A DNA stretch of 64,000 bases from Clostridium grantii DSM 8605 (lineage in GTDB: Bacteria > Bacillota > Clostridia > Clostridiales > Clostridiaceae): positions 1 through 64,000 of the forward strand of contig NZ_FQXM01000010.1 of assembly GCF_900129965.1 (NCBI RefSeq). The letters run 5' to 3'. Below, piece after piece: positions 34,778 through 42,892 of this stretch. Made by a program: the position numbers and the translations under genes. The notes under the pieces are model-generated. The model did no database searches and was not told the DNA's origin. It was given only the letters and a program-made list of their open reading frames with translations. The stretch's first letter is position 1; every line of letters starts with the position of its first letter.

Positions 34778-35224
34778 ATGGATAATAAAGAAAAAATATA
34801 TGAAGAAGCTTTAAAATTAGATAATCAAATATGCTTTCCTTTATATGCAGCATCTAGATTAATAGTAAGAAAATATAGACCTATGTTAGAAAAAATAGGA
34901 CTTACTTATCCACAATACTTAGTAATGATGGTTTTATGGGAAAATAAAAATATGAATGTTAAAGATTTAGGGGAAAAGCTATATCTTGATTCTGGAACAC
35001 TAACACCTTTACTAAAAAGATTAGAAGCAGCTGATTTTATTAGTAGAGAGAGAGATAAAAAAGATGAGAGAACTGTAATTATTAATTTAACAGATAAAGG
35101 AACAAAACTGAAACAAGATGCTAAAGAAATTCCTATTTCTATGATGGAAGATTGTTGTGGTGAAAGTATAGATTTGATAAAACTAAGAGAATCATTAAAT
35201 GAATTAATAAAATCTTTAAAATAG
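34778..35224 (+). CDS. ohrR: MarR family regulator, OhrR-like
   Basis: Winged-helix repressor that likely senses organic peroxide through a cysteine. 148 residues from ATG 34778 (GAAGGGAAGG upstream). The sensing Cys is in LDNQICFPLYAASR, with the two Tyr of the site in KYRPML and LTYPQYLVMMVLWE; LYLDSGTLTPLLKRLEAADFI is the recognition helix region and matches OhrR closely. No ohr gene is next to it; instead a flavin disulfide reductase follows by 46 bases, suggesting another thiol-based target. Confidence 0.85.
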   Translation: MDNKEKIYEEALKLDNQICFPLYAASRLIVRKYRPMLEKIGLTYPQYLVMMVLWENKNMNVKDLGEKLYLDSGTLTPLLKRLEAADFISRERDKKDERTVIINLTDKGTKLKQDAKEIPISMMEDCCGESIDLIKLRESLNELIKSLK

Positions 35225-35270
35225 TAAAATTAAAAATAGAGTTTAATGATTATGAAAGGGGTTTTTTAAT

Positions 35271-36659
35271 ATGAAACAATATGATGTAGTAGTAATTGGA
35301 GCAGGTGCGGGGGGACTTACAGCAGCTTATACAGCTTTAGGATTCTCTAAAAAGGTTGCTCTTATTGATAAAAACAAACCCGGTGGAGAATGTACTTGGT
35401 CAGGATGCGTTCCAAGCAAGGCTTTAATAAATATTGCCGAGGAAATACATATGGCTAAGAAATTTAATTTGAATTTAAAAATAGATTCTACTGAAGTTAT
35501 GGAAAGAGTTACAAAAGTAATAGAAAATGTGTACTCAAATGAAAATCCTGAAAAGTTGATAAATGATGGGATTGATTATATTAATGGATTTGCTAGATTT
35601 ATAGATAAAAACACTATAGAAGTTAATAATGAACAAATAAAAGCTAAAAAGATTATTATAGCTACAGGATCTTCTCCACTAGTTCCACCTATAAATGGAT
35701 TAGATAAAGTTGATTATTTAACAAATGAAAGTATATTTACATTAAAAAAACTTCCAGAAAGCTTAATTGTTTTAGGTGGAGGACCAATAGGAATAGAGTT
35801 AGCGCAAGCGCTTAATAGAATAGGGGTAAAAGTAAAAGTCATCGAAATGTTACCTAAGATATTATTTAGGGAAGAACCAGAACTAGTAAGTATGCTTCAT
35901 GATAGATTAGAAAGCGAAGGAATTGAAATATACACAGGAACAAAAGCTATAGAAGTTAATTCTGATAATGGTAAAGTTTCTGTGAAAGTTCAGAAAAACG
36001 AAGAAGAATTTGAAATTGAAGGTGAAAGTATACTGCTTGCACTTGGAAGAAAAGCTAATCTAGAAGGTTTAGATTTAAATAAAGTTGGTATAGAAATTTC
36101 TAGAAAAGGCATTGAAGTAGACAATCATTTAGAAACTTCACTAAAAGGAGTTTATGCTATTGGAGATGTAGTTGGACCTTATAATTTTTCTCATATGGCA
36201 AATGTACAAGGTATTACTGCAGTGCAAAATGCTGTTTTACCAATTAATAAAAAAATCAATTACCAAAATGTTGCATGGTGTTCTTACACTGACCCAGAGC
36301 TTGCTAGAGCAGGAATGTTAGAAACAGAGGCTAGAGAAAAGTTTGGAGATAGCATAAGGGTATATACTCATAGCTATGACCACATTGATAGAGCTATGAC
36401 TAAAGAAAATAGTATAGGACTAGTAAAAGTAATTTTAGATAAAAAAGGTAAGGTCCTTGGAGCAAGTATTTTAGGCGATAGAGCAGGAGAAATCATATCT
36501 GAAATTCAAGTAGTTAAAACATTAGGTGTAAACTTTGGAAAATTGGCAGATGTAATTCATCCTTATCCTACTTATGCAGAAGTTTTAAATAAGATAGGTA
36601 AGAAGGTAAAAGTCGATAATTTATTAAATAATCCAATTGTTAAATTGTTTAGAAAATAG
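35271..36659 (+). CDS. FAD-dependent pyridine nucleotide-disulfide oxidoreductase
   Basis: Class I flavoprotein disulfide reductase, like dihydrolipoyl dehydrogenase or MerA core. 462 residues. FAD motif VVVIGAGAGGLTAA at 5-18; redox pair GGECTWSGCVPSKAL (CxxxxC, about 43-48); NAD(P) motif VLGGGPIGIELAQ near 170; GVYAIGDVV FAD site; and the HPYPTYAE His base of the partner subunit near 430. It lacks the N-terminal HMA and C-terminal Cys pair of mercuric reductases. Probably reduces a small disulfide; co-transcribed with the OhrR-like regulator. Confidence 0.88.
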   Translation: MKQYDVVVIGAGAGGLTAAYTALGFSKKVALIDKNKPGGECTWSGCVPSKALINIAEEIHMAKKFNLNLKIDSTEVMERVTKVIENVYSNENPEKLINDGIDYINGFARFIDKNTIEVNNEQIKAKKIIIATGSSPLVPPINGLDKVDYLTNESIFTLKKLPESLIVLGGGPIGIELAQALNRIGVKVKVIEMLPKILFREEPELVSMLHDRLESEGIEIYTGTKAIEVNSDNGKVSVKVQKNEEEFEIEGESILLALGRKANLEGLDLNKVGIEISRKGIEVDNHLETSLKGVYAIGDVVGPYNFSHMANVQGITAVQNAVLPINKKINYQNVAWCSYTDPELARAGMLETEAREKFGDSIRVYTHSYDHIDRAMTKENSIGLVKVILDKKGKVLGASILGDRAGEIISEIQVVKTLGVNFGKLADVIHPYPTYAEVLNKIGKKVKVDNLLNNPIVKLFRK

Positions 36660-36715
36660 GTAAGCCTATGTCAAATAAAAATAAAAAAATAAATAAAAAA
36701 AAGGAGAGATTTAAA

Positions 36716-37177
36716 ATGAATTTATTTTTAAAAATTCTTGGTGTAATTATTGTATTAATATTATTAATGGTGGTAAAAATGATTGTGGATAATAACAAAA
36801 CTCCAAAAACTATAGGGGTTAATAATGGAAAATTAGCAGTAATGCCAAGTAGTCCTAATGCTGTATCATCTCAAGCAACAGAAAAAGAAAAAAAAGTTGA
36901 TCCACTAGAATTTAAAGGGAATATTGATGAATCAAAAGAAGCAATATTAGAAATAATAAAATCTATGGGAAATGTTAATATAATTGAAAATAAAGAAGAT
37001 TATATTTATGCAGTTTTTACTACAGAAAAAATGAAATATAAAGATGATGTTGAATTTTATTTTGATAAAAAAAGCAAATTAATTCATTTTAGATCAGCAT
37101 CTAGAGTTGGATATTCTGATATGGGATTAAATAAGCAAAGATATGAAGATATAAAGAAAGCATATACAGAAAATTAA
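36716..37177 (+). CDS. DUF1499 family membrane-anchored protein
   Basis: 153 residues. One membrane helix at 5-24, a Ser/Pro linker, then a DUF1499 domain from about residue 60 (DESKEAILEIIKSM, DDVEFYFDKKSKLIHFRSASRVGYSDMGLNKQR). Function unknown. ATG 36716 has AAAGGAGAG upstream; an earlier in-frame ATG at 36668 gives only a lysine-rich extension with a weak site. Third gene after the OhrR-like regulator, likely the same transcript. Confidence 0.78.
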   Translation: MNLFLKILGVIIVLILLMVVKMIVDNNKTPKTIGVNNGKLAVMPSSPNAVSSQATEKEKKVDPLEFKGNIDESKEAILEIIKSMGNVNIIENKEDYIYAVFTTEKMKYKDDVEFYFDKKSKLIHFRSASRVGYSDMGLNKQRYEDIKKAYTEN

Positions 37178-37249
37178 AATATTCTGATAAAAGTATGAAA
37201 AAAACTTAAAATTTTTACCAGGGATATATTAAAAGTGGAGGATGATAAA

Positions 37250-38224
37250 ATGAAGGAATTTATAAAGCCTAGAGTTGTGATAAGCAAATGCTTGGAACAT
37301 GACAAGTGTAGATATGATGGGTCAATGATTAATAATGAATTCATAGAAAAATTAAAAGAATATGTAGATTTTACTCCAGTATGTCCAGAAGTGGAAGTTG
37401 GGCTACCTATACCCAGGCAGGCATTAAGAATAATTTTATCAGAAAATGAGGAACAAAGCTTAGTATTCTCAAGAACTGGAGAAGATATAACAGAGAAAAT
37501 GCAATCATTTTCTAATGGGTTTTTAGATGATTTAAATAAATCAGAAATAGATGGATTTATTTTGAAAAGTCGATCACCTTCTTGTGGAATGAAGGATGTT
37601 AAAATGTATAAAACTTTTGGAAAGGCACCTTCTATTCCAAAGAAAACAAAAGGAATTTTTGCCAAGCAGGTTTTAGAAAGTTTTCCGGATATAGTATTAG
37701 AAGATGAGGGAAGACTTTCAAACTATAATATAAGGGAAAGTTTCTTGATTAATATATTTACATCAGCTTTTTTTAGAAAAGTTAAAGAAGAAAAAAATTT
37801 AAATTCTTTAATAAAATTTCATAGTGAAAATAAATACCTTTTAATGGCCTTAAGTCAAGGAAAGTTAAAGCAATTAGGAAAGCTAGTAGGAAACACTGAA
37901 GGAAAGAAAATAGACCAAATTTTAGAAGAATATGAACCTATTTTGTACAAAGCGTTAGGAACAATGCTTAACACTGGTAGAAATGTAAATATGCTTTTGC
38001 ATTTATTTGGTTACTTTTCAAAGGATTTAACAACAAATGAAAAAGGATTTTTCTTAGAAGAATTAGAGAAGTATAGAAATAAAAAAGTCCCTTTTTCTGT
38101 TCCTTTATCATTAATCCACTCTTGGGTAATACGTTTCGGTAATGAGTATTTATTAAAACAAACTATATTTGAAGCTTTTCCAAGTGAATTAATTAATGTT
38201 ACTGATTCAGGAAAAGGAGTTTAG
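37250..38224 (+). CDS. TudS-like (DUF523) plus DUF1722 fusion protein
   Basis: 324 residues. The N-terminal half is DUF523, which includes 2-thiouracil desulfidases that bind a [4Fe-4S] cluster with three cysteines; candidates here are ISKCLEHDKCRYDG, FTPVCPEVEVGLPIPRQ and SRSPSCGMKDV. The C-terminal half (from about residue 165) is DUF1722, as in YbgA. ATG 37250 follows GTGGAGG. Start upstream GTG at 37235 overlaps that site and is rejected. Role likely tRNA/base thiol metabolism, by family only. Confidence 0.85.
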   Translation: MKEFIKPRVVISKCLEHDKCRYDGSMINNEFIEKLKEYVDFTPVCPEVEVGLPIPRQALRIILSENEEQSLVFSRTGEDITEKMQSFSNGFLDDLNKSEIDGFILKSRSPSCGMKDVKMYKTFGKAPSIPKKTKGIFAKQVLESFPDIVLEDEGRLSNYNIRESFLINIFTSAFFRKVKEEKNLNSLIKFHSENKYLLMALSQGKLKQLGKLVGNTEGKKIDQILEEYEPILYKALGTMLNTGRNVNMLLHLFGYFSKDLTTNEKGFFLEELEKYRNKKVPFSVPLSLIHSWVIRFGNEYLLKQTIFEAFPSELINVTDSGKGV

Positions 38225-38256
38225 AAAATCAGCTTTTAAAAAGTAATTTAGAAGGG

Positions 38257-38292
38257 GCTGGCGCACTAAAAAATTAATGCGACAGCTTTTTT
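38257..38292 (+). terminator. inward-facing terminator in left IS end
   Basis: GCTGGCGCA (38257-38265) pairs with TGCGACAGC (38278-38286) and six T follow. A second hairpin (ATAAATCTTCC with GGAAGATTTAT, 38303-38336) lies between it and the transposase start. These would block outside transcription from entering the gene. Confidence 0.7.
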
Positions 38293-38350
38293 GCGTAAAA
38301 AAATAAATCTTCCCCTCGGAAAAGTGGAAGATTTATAGTAAAATTAATAT

Positions 38351-39979
38351 ATGATTAAACACATTAATTTACATAAAAATTATACATCAAATCGTGGAAG
38401 TTATCAATTAAAACTTCCGCTAAATATTGAGTACATGATTCCAAATAATGATTCGGTGCGTTTGCTAAGTCAGTTTGTAGAGGAGATGGATTTAACAGAT
38501 TTATATTCGACTTATTCCCGATTAAGGGAAAATCAGGCTACGCCTCGTCAGATGCTGAAGATTGTACTTTATTCTTACATGAATCATAGCTATTCTTCTA
38601 GGGAAATGGAAACCTCCTGTAAAAGGGATGTAAATTTCATGTACCTTTTAGAAGGTTCACCAGTACCAGATCATTCTACTTTTGCAAGGTTTCGTAGTCT
38701 TCACTTTGCTCCCTGTTCAGAAACAATTATGGCTGAAATGACAAATTTCCTTTATGAGATTGGAGAAATATTAGGAGATGCTATATTTATTGATGGTACA
38801 AAGATAGAGGCATGTGCTAACAAGTATACTTTCGTCTGGAAAAAAGCAGTTTCAAAAAATTTAGAGAGATTACTTTCTAAATTAGCTATTTTCGTATCTG
38901 AATGTGAGGAACTGTATGGAATAAAGCTTGTATACGAGAATAAAGTAAAAATAAAGCATGTAAAAAAGCTACGCAAGAAGCTTTACTCCTTGAAACAAGA
39001 AGAAAATATAGAATTTGTACATGGATGTGGAAAGAGGAAAACTCCTATTCAACGTTCAATTGAAAAACTTGAGGAATATCTTGGTAAGTTAAAAGAATAT
39101 ACACAGAAAATTCATACCTGCGGTAAACGTAATAGCTATTCCAAGACAGATAAAGACGCAACTTTTATGAGGATGAAAGAAGATGCCATGAAAAATGGTC
39201 AGTTAAAGCCAGGTTACAATGTTCAGCATGGAGTAGATTCTGAATATATAGTATGGCTTACTGTTGGCGAACAACCTACAGACACAACAACATTGATTCC
39301 ATTTATAAAAAGCATGGAGAATTTCTTGTGTTTTAAGTATTTTAAAATTGTTGCGGATGCAGGATATGAGAGTGAAGAAAATTATGTTTATGTTAAAGAT
39401 AATGGACAGTTATCCTATATTAAACCAGCAAACTATGAAATATCAAAAACAAGGAAATATAAAAATGATATAAGCAGAATAGAAAATATGGATTATACTG
39501 AATTGGGTGATTATTATACTTGCAAAAATAATAAGAAACTAACAGTAAATAAAATATTAAAAAGAAAAAGTAAGACAGGCTATATAAGTGAAAAAACAAT
39601 TTATACCTCTGATGACTGTAGTAACTGTATTCACAAGAGCAAATGCATAAAAGGACATAACTGCAAAACACCACTAGAAGAAAGAGTTAAAAATCTTGAA
39701 ACTTCAAAGCTGTTCAACATGCTTCGTAAAGAGAATCTTGAAAGAATAGTAAGTGAAGAAGGCTGCGAATTGAGAATGAATCGAAGTATTCAAGCTGAAG
39801 GCTCTTTTGCACAGATAAAGCAGGATATGGGATTTCGTAGATATCTATGTAAAGGTAAAAAGAATGTTTTAGCAGAAAGTGTTTTATTAGCAATGGCACA
39901 TAATGTAAATAAGTTACATAATAAAATTCAGTCAGATAGAACTGGAATACATCTTTTGTCTCTTAAAAAAGGTGCATAA
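38351..39979 (+). CDS. IS1182 family transposase
   Basis: DDE transposase, 542 residues, full length. N-terminal DUF772-type domain (DSVRLLSQFVEEMDL, HSTFARFR), catalytic region with candidate acids in FIDGTKIEACANKYTF, VADAGYESEENY and the final Glu in IQAEGSFAQIKQDMGFRRY. A four-cysteine zinc-like cluster CSNCIHKSKCIKGHNC is near residue 417-432. No frameshift or stop, so the element may be active. Confidence 0.93.
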   Translation: MIKHINLHKNYTSNRGSYQLKLPLNIEYMIPNNDSVRLLSQFVEEMDLTDLYSTYSRLRENQATPRQMLKIVLYSYMNHSYSSREMETSCKRDVNFMYLLEGSPVPDHSTFARFRSLHFAPCSETIMAEMTNFLYEIGEILGDAIFIDGTKIEACANKYTFVWKKAVSKNLERLLSKLAIFVSECEELYGIKLVYENKVKIKHVKKLRKKLYSLKQEENIEFVHGCGKRKTPIQRSIEKLEEYLGKLKEYTQKIHTCGKRNSYSKTDKDATFMRMKEDAMKNGQLKPGYNVQHGVDSEYIVWLTVGEQPTDTTTLIPFIKSMENFLCFKYFKIVADAGYESEENYVYVKDNGQLSYIKPANYEISKTRKYKNDISRIENMDYTELGDYYTCKNNKKLTVNKILKRKSKTGYISEKTIYTSDDCSNCIHKSKCIKGHNCKTPLEERVKNLETSKLFNMLRKENLERIVSEEGCELRMNRSIQAEGSFAQIKQDMGFRRYLCKGKKNVLAESVLLAMAHNVNKLHNKIQSDRTGIHLLSLKKGA

Positions 39980-40012
39980 TTTTAGAATTTTAAAAACTTT
40001 GGAAATCAAAAA

Positions 40013-40155
40013 AAGCCTTAATATCAAAGGCTTATTAAAGTGCGACATTTTTTAATTATGGAGCTTGTTAGAGGTTAAAGTATCCTTGAATTTTCTATAA
40101 AACATACAAAAAAACGCTGCCGCGTTAGCAGATTTTTTTATGCTAATGCGACAGC
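40013..40155 (-). terminator. inward-facing terminators in right IS end
   Basis: Read on the minus strand: a 15-base stem (40141-40155 with 40116-40130) then GTTTTTTT, and a second 7-bp stem AAGCCTT/AAGGCTT (40013-40033) followed by seven T. They point into the element from the right. Confidence 0.65.
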
Positions 40156-40195
40156 CCCTTAAATAATTCCTTGTTTTTAAATAAAGCTTAAACTA

Positions 40196-41686
40196 CTACA
40201 CTAAATTATATATTTCAGAATACTTTTTATTTAGATAATTAATAAAATACTCTGATTTTAATTCTTCACCAGTGATTTTCTTAATAAGTTCAGCAGGTTT
40301 ATAAACTGCGCCATGTTTATGAACATTTTCTTTTAACCAATTGTGGATATCTGAGAAATTCCCTTGGCTAATCTGTGTATAAAGATTAGGAATATCTTTT
40401 TCCATAATTTTAACCATTTGAGCTCCGTATAAATTACCAAGAGCATAACTAGGGAAATATCCAAAGCTTCCATCGGACCAGTGCATATCCTGCAACACAC
40501 CATCGGCATCAGAAGAAGGTTCAACCCCTAAATAATCTTTATATTTTTTATTCCAAGCAGTAGGTAAATCTTCAACTTTCAATTCATCATTTATTAGCAT
40601 CTTCTCTAACTCATATCTTATAATGACATGAAGGCTATAAGTCAATTCATCTGCTTCTATTCTTATTAAAGAAGGCTCAACTTTATTGATAGCTTTATAG
40701 AATTGGTCTAAAGTTATACTTTCAAATTGTGGAAATTTTTTTTGAGCTTCAGGATAAAAATAGCTCCAAAATTCTTTTGAACGCCCTAAAATATTTTCGT
40801 AAAATCTAGACTGAGATTCATGAATTCCCATAGAAGTTCCTTCAGCAAGACCAGTACCCATTAAATCTTTAGAAATATCCTGCTCATATATTGCATGACC
40901 ACCCTCGTGAATACATCCAAACATAGCAGACCTAAAATCATTTTCATAATAATGAGTAGTTATTCTAACATCATCCTTACCAAAATCGGTAGTAAAAGGA
41001 TGCTCGGATTCATCAATTCTTCCTCTGCTAATAAAATCATATTCAAGCTTTGAAAGAATAAACTTTGAAAACTCTTCTTGATCATTTTTAGAGAAATACT
41101 TAGTAAAAAAATCCGTTTGTATAGAAACATCTGAAGTTTCTATTTTTTTTAATAGCATTACAATAGCATCTCTAACTTCACTAAAAACCTCATCAAGTTT
41201 TTTTACGGTTATTCCTGGTTCGTACATATCTAATAAAGTATCATATTTATTTTCCTCAAATGAAAGATAATCAACAAATTTTTTCTTATAATCCACCATT
41301 TTTTCAAGGTGAGGTTTAAAAATAGAAAAATCATTAGCATTTTTAGCTTCCTCCCAAGCAGCAGAAGAAATAGAGGCATCTACAGTATACTGAATATAAA
41401 AATCCTCAGGAATTTTTTTGATTTCGTTATAAGATTTTTCGATTTTTTTTACCATAGCATTTGTAATATCATCTAAATTAGATTCATTATTAAAATAATC
41501 TATAAATACTTTAACTTTATCATCAGTTATTAATTTATAATATTCACCACTTAAGAAACCAAGAATTTCGCCTCTATAAGCTTTACCTTTGGAGGGGGTA
41601 TTAACCATTGCGTCCCAACTTAATACGGCCATTGCACTATTTAAATATTCGATTTTAGTTACATATTCTTTGAATTCACTTAACAT
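40196..41686 (-). CDS. M32 family metallocarboxypeptidase
   Basis: Zinc carboxypeptidase that removes C-terminal residues from peptides in the cytoplasm. 496 residues, normal length. Zinc motif HEGGHAIYEQ near residue 258, the family motif GMGIHESQSRFYEN just after (HES/GxxQ), and LSWDAMVNTPSKGKAYRGE at the start. ATG preceded by AAGGAGA. Monocistronic, adjoining the IS. Confidence 0.93.
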   Translation of the reverse strand: MLSEFKEYVTKIEYLNSAMAVLSWDAMVNTPSKGKAYRGEILGFLSGEYYKLITDDKVKVFIDYFNNESNLDDITNAMVKKIEKSYNEIKKIPEDFYIQYTVDASISSAAWEEAKNANDFSIFKPHLEKMVDYKKKFVDYLSFEENKYDTLLDMYEPGITVKKLDEVFSEVRDAIVMLLKKIETSDVSIQTDFFTKYFSKNDQEEFSKFILSKLEYDFISRGRIDESEHPFTTDFGKDDVRITTHYYENDFRSAMFGCIHEGGHAIYEQDISKDLMGTGLAEGTSMGIHESQSRFYENILGRSKEFWSYFYPEAQKKFPQFESITLDQFYKAINKVEPSLIRIEADELTYSLHVIIRYELEKMLINDELKVEDLPTAWNKKYKDYLGVEPSSDADGVLQDMHWSDGSFGYFPSYALGNLYGAQMVKIMEKDIPNLYTQISQGNFSDIHNWLKENVHKHGAVYKPAELIKKITGEELKSEYFINYLNKKYSEIYNLV

Positions 41687-41835
41687 AATATATCTCCTTA
41701 ACTTAAAAAATTATGACACATATACTATTTTACTCCAAAAATATAAAAAGTAAAATTATTTAAAAAATTTTAATCATTATTTAAATTATGGGCAAAATAA
41801 GTTTAAGAATAAAAATTAAAGGAGTGGGTAGTCTA

Positions 41836-42153
41836 GTGAAAATATATCCTATTAATAATCAATTTAACTATCAGGTATATCCAGGTTTGATTTTTGAAGA
41901 TAATGAAGGAAGACAAACAGATGGAAAAGATCATGAATTCTATAATATTTATGTTAATGGAGATTTTATAGGTAGAAAGATTTTGTTAGAACAAAATGAT
42001 AAAATTGAAGATATGACTAATTATTTATCGCAAAATCAATTTTCAGCATTTTCTACAAAAGTAGAGGGAAACAATTATTATATTTTAGAACAAGACAATG
42101 AAATGGCATCTCATATGAAGAGGCAATTAGATGTTTACTTGAATATAAGCTAA
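41836..42153 (+). CDS. hypothetical cytoplasmic protein
   Basis: About 105 residues, no family recognised, no membrane segment. Sequence is rich in Asn, Asp and aromatic residues (MKIYPINNQFNYQVYPGLIFED). GTG 41836 with AAAGGAG 11-12 bases upstream is the best start; an upstream in-frame ATG at 41788 has no ribosome site. Ends 25 bases before a terminator. Confidence 0.6.
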   Translation: MKIYPINNQFNYQVYPGLIFEDNEGRQTDGKDHEFYNIYVNGDFIGRKILLEQNDKIEDMTNYLSQNQFSAFSTKVEGNNYYILEQDNEMASHMKRQLDVYLNIS

Positions 42154-42177
42154 GCATAAGTAAATGAAAAGATATAT

Positions 42178-42209
42178 AAAAACCCCATAAATAGTTTTTT
42201 GGGTTTTTT
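42178..42209 (+). terminator. intrinsic terminator
   Basis: AAAAACCCCA (42178-42187) with TGGGTTTTTT (42200-42209), ending in the T run. Confidence 0.75.
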
Positions 42210-42220
42210 AAATAAAAAAA

Positions 42221-42279
42221 TAGGGACGGTTCACAAATTATTTGCATAATATTATGCAAATAATTGAGAACCGTCCCCT
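42221..42279. repeat. GGGACGGTTC palindrome, copy C
   Basis: 59 bases, near-perfect palindrome: GGGACGGTTCACAAATTATT on the left, and the right arm complement reads GGGACGGTTCTCAATTATTT. Sits between the preceding terminator and the feo promoter. Confidence 0.88.
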
Positions 42280-42287
42280 TAATTTAC

Positions 42288-42316
42288 TTGACAATGAGAA
42301 TGATTATCATTATAAT
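42288..42316 (+). promoter_or_regulatory. feo promoter with overlapping Fur box
   Basis: TTGACA (42288-42293), 17 bases, TATAAT (42311-42316). The spacer and -10 contain GAGAATGATTATCATTATA (42296-42314), matching 16 of 19 positions of the Fur consensus GATAATGATAATCATTATC. Indicates iron repression of feoA-feoA-feoB. Confidence 0.9.
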
Positions 42317-42383
42317 GTAATTAATAAAACAATATTTAGTGATTAGTTTTTAATTTATAAATAAATAAAATGGAGGAATACTC

Positions 42384-42608
42384 ATGCCGTTGACTATGGT
42401 TAATGAAGGAATGCAGGTTGTATTATTAAAAATAAATGAAGAAAAAAAATTGAAAAAAAGACTTCAGGATTTAGGATTATTTGACGGGGTTAAATTTGAT
42501 GTTATATCAAATGATATGAGAGGACCTTTTATAATAAATGTTATGGGGTCAAAATTAGTTTTAGATAGAGGTACTGCTCAAAAGATAATTGTTAGGGAGG
42601 CGAGATAA
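42384..42608 (+). CDS. feoA: FeoA family protein, first copy
   Basis: 74-residue SH3-like FeoA domain, a cytoplasmic partner of the FeoB iron transporter. Typical pattern: KLKKRLQDLGLFDGVKFDVIS, and GSKLVLDRGTAQKIIV at the end. ATG with TGGAGG upstream. Its stop (42606-42608) overlaps the first base of the second feoA. Confidence 0.9.
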   Translation: MPLTMVNEGMQVVLLKINEEKKLKKRLQDLGLFDGVKFDVISNDMRGPFIINVMGSKLVLDRGTAQKIIVREAR

Positions 42609-42832
42609 TGGAAAGAACTTTGGAACAATTAAAACCTGGTGATAGAGGTATTATAAAATCTATTGGTGGATTAGGAAAAGTTAGAAGAAGGCTTATGGAA
42701 ATGGGAGTTACTAAAGGAACGGAAGTTAATATTGAGAAAGTAGCACCGCTAGGAGATCCTATTGAAATTAAAGTTAAAGGATATAATTTATCTTTAAGAA
42801 AGTCTGAAGCGAGTCAAATAGTAATAGAATAA
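42608..42832 (+). CDS. feoA: FeoA family protein, second copy
   Basis: 74 residues, same fold as the previous gene but clearly different in sequence (LKPGDRGIIKSIGG, RRRLMEMGVTKGTEV, GYNLSLRKSEASQIVI), closer to the canonical FeoA. TAATG-type overlap with the first copy shows translational coupling. Two distinct FeoA chains may form a heteromer with FeoB; inference. Confidence 0.93.
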   Translation: MERTLEQLKPGDRGIIKSIGGLGKVRRRLMEMGVTKGTEVNIEKVAPLGDPIEIKVKGYNLSLRKSEASQIVIE

Positions 42833-42892
42833 TTTTTTTTGCAACTACAATGAGATTGAATATTAATTGCAAGAATAGTAGGAGGAAATGAA

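Larger units (their letters stand above)
38252..40160 (+). mobile_element. IS1182-family insertion sequence, apparently complete
   Basis: About 1909 bases. Ends are inverted: AAGGGGCTGGCGCACTA on the left and the complement of AAGGGGCTGTCGCATTA on the right, 15 of 17 matching. One intact transposase gene fills the centre. Flanks (TTTAG on the left, AAATA on the right) show no clear target duplication. Both ends fold into hairpins that face inward as terminators. Located between the TudS-like gene and the M32 carboxypeptidase, in an intergenic site. Confidence 0.92.

Noticed and set aside
35271..36659. Mercuric reductase
   Set aside because: The CxxxxC core is shared by many disulfide reductases; the C-terminal Cys pair needed for mercury is absent and no mer genes are near.
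38220..40170. Target-site duplication of the IS
   Set aside because: The flanks TTTAG and AAATA do not give a convincing direct repeat, so none is claimed.
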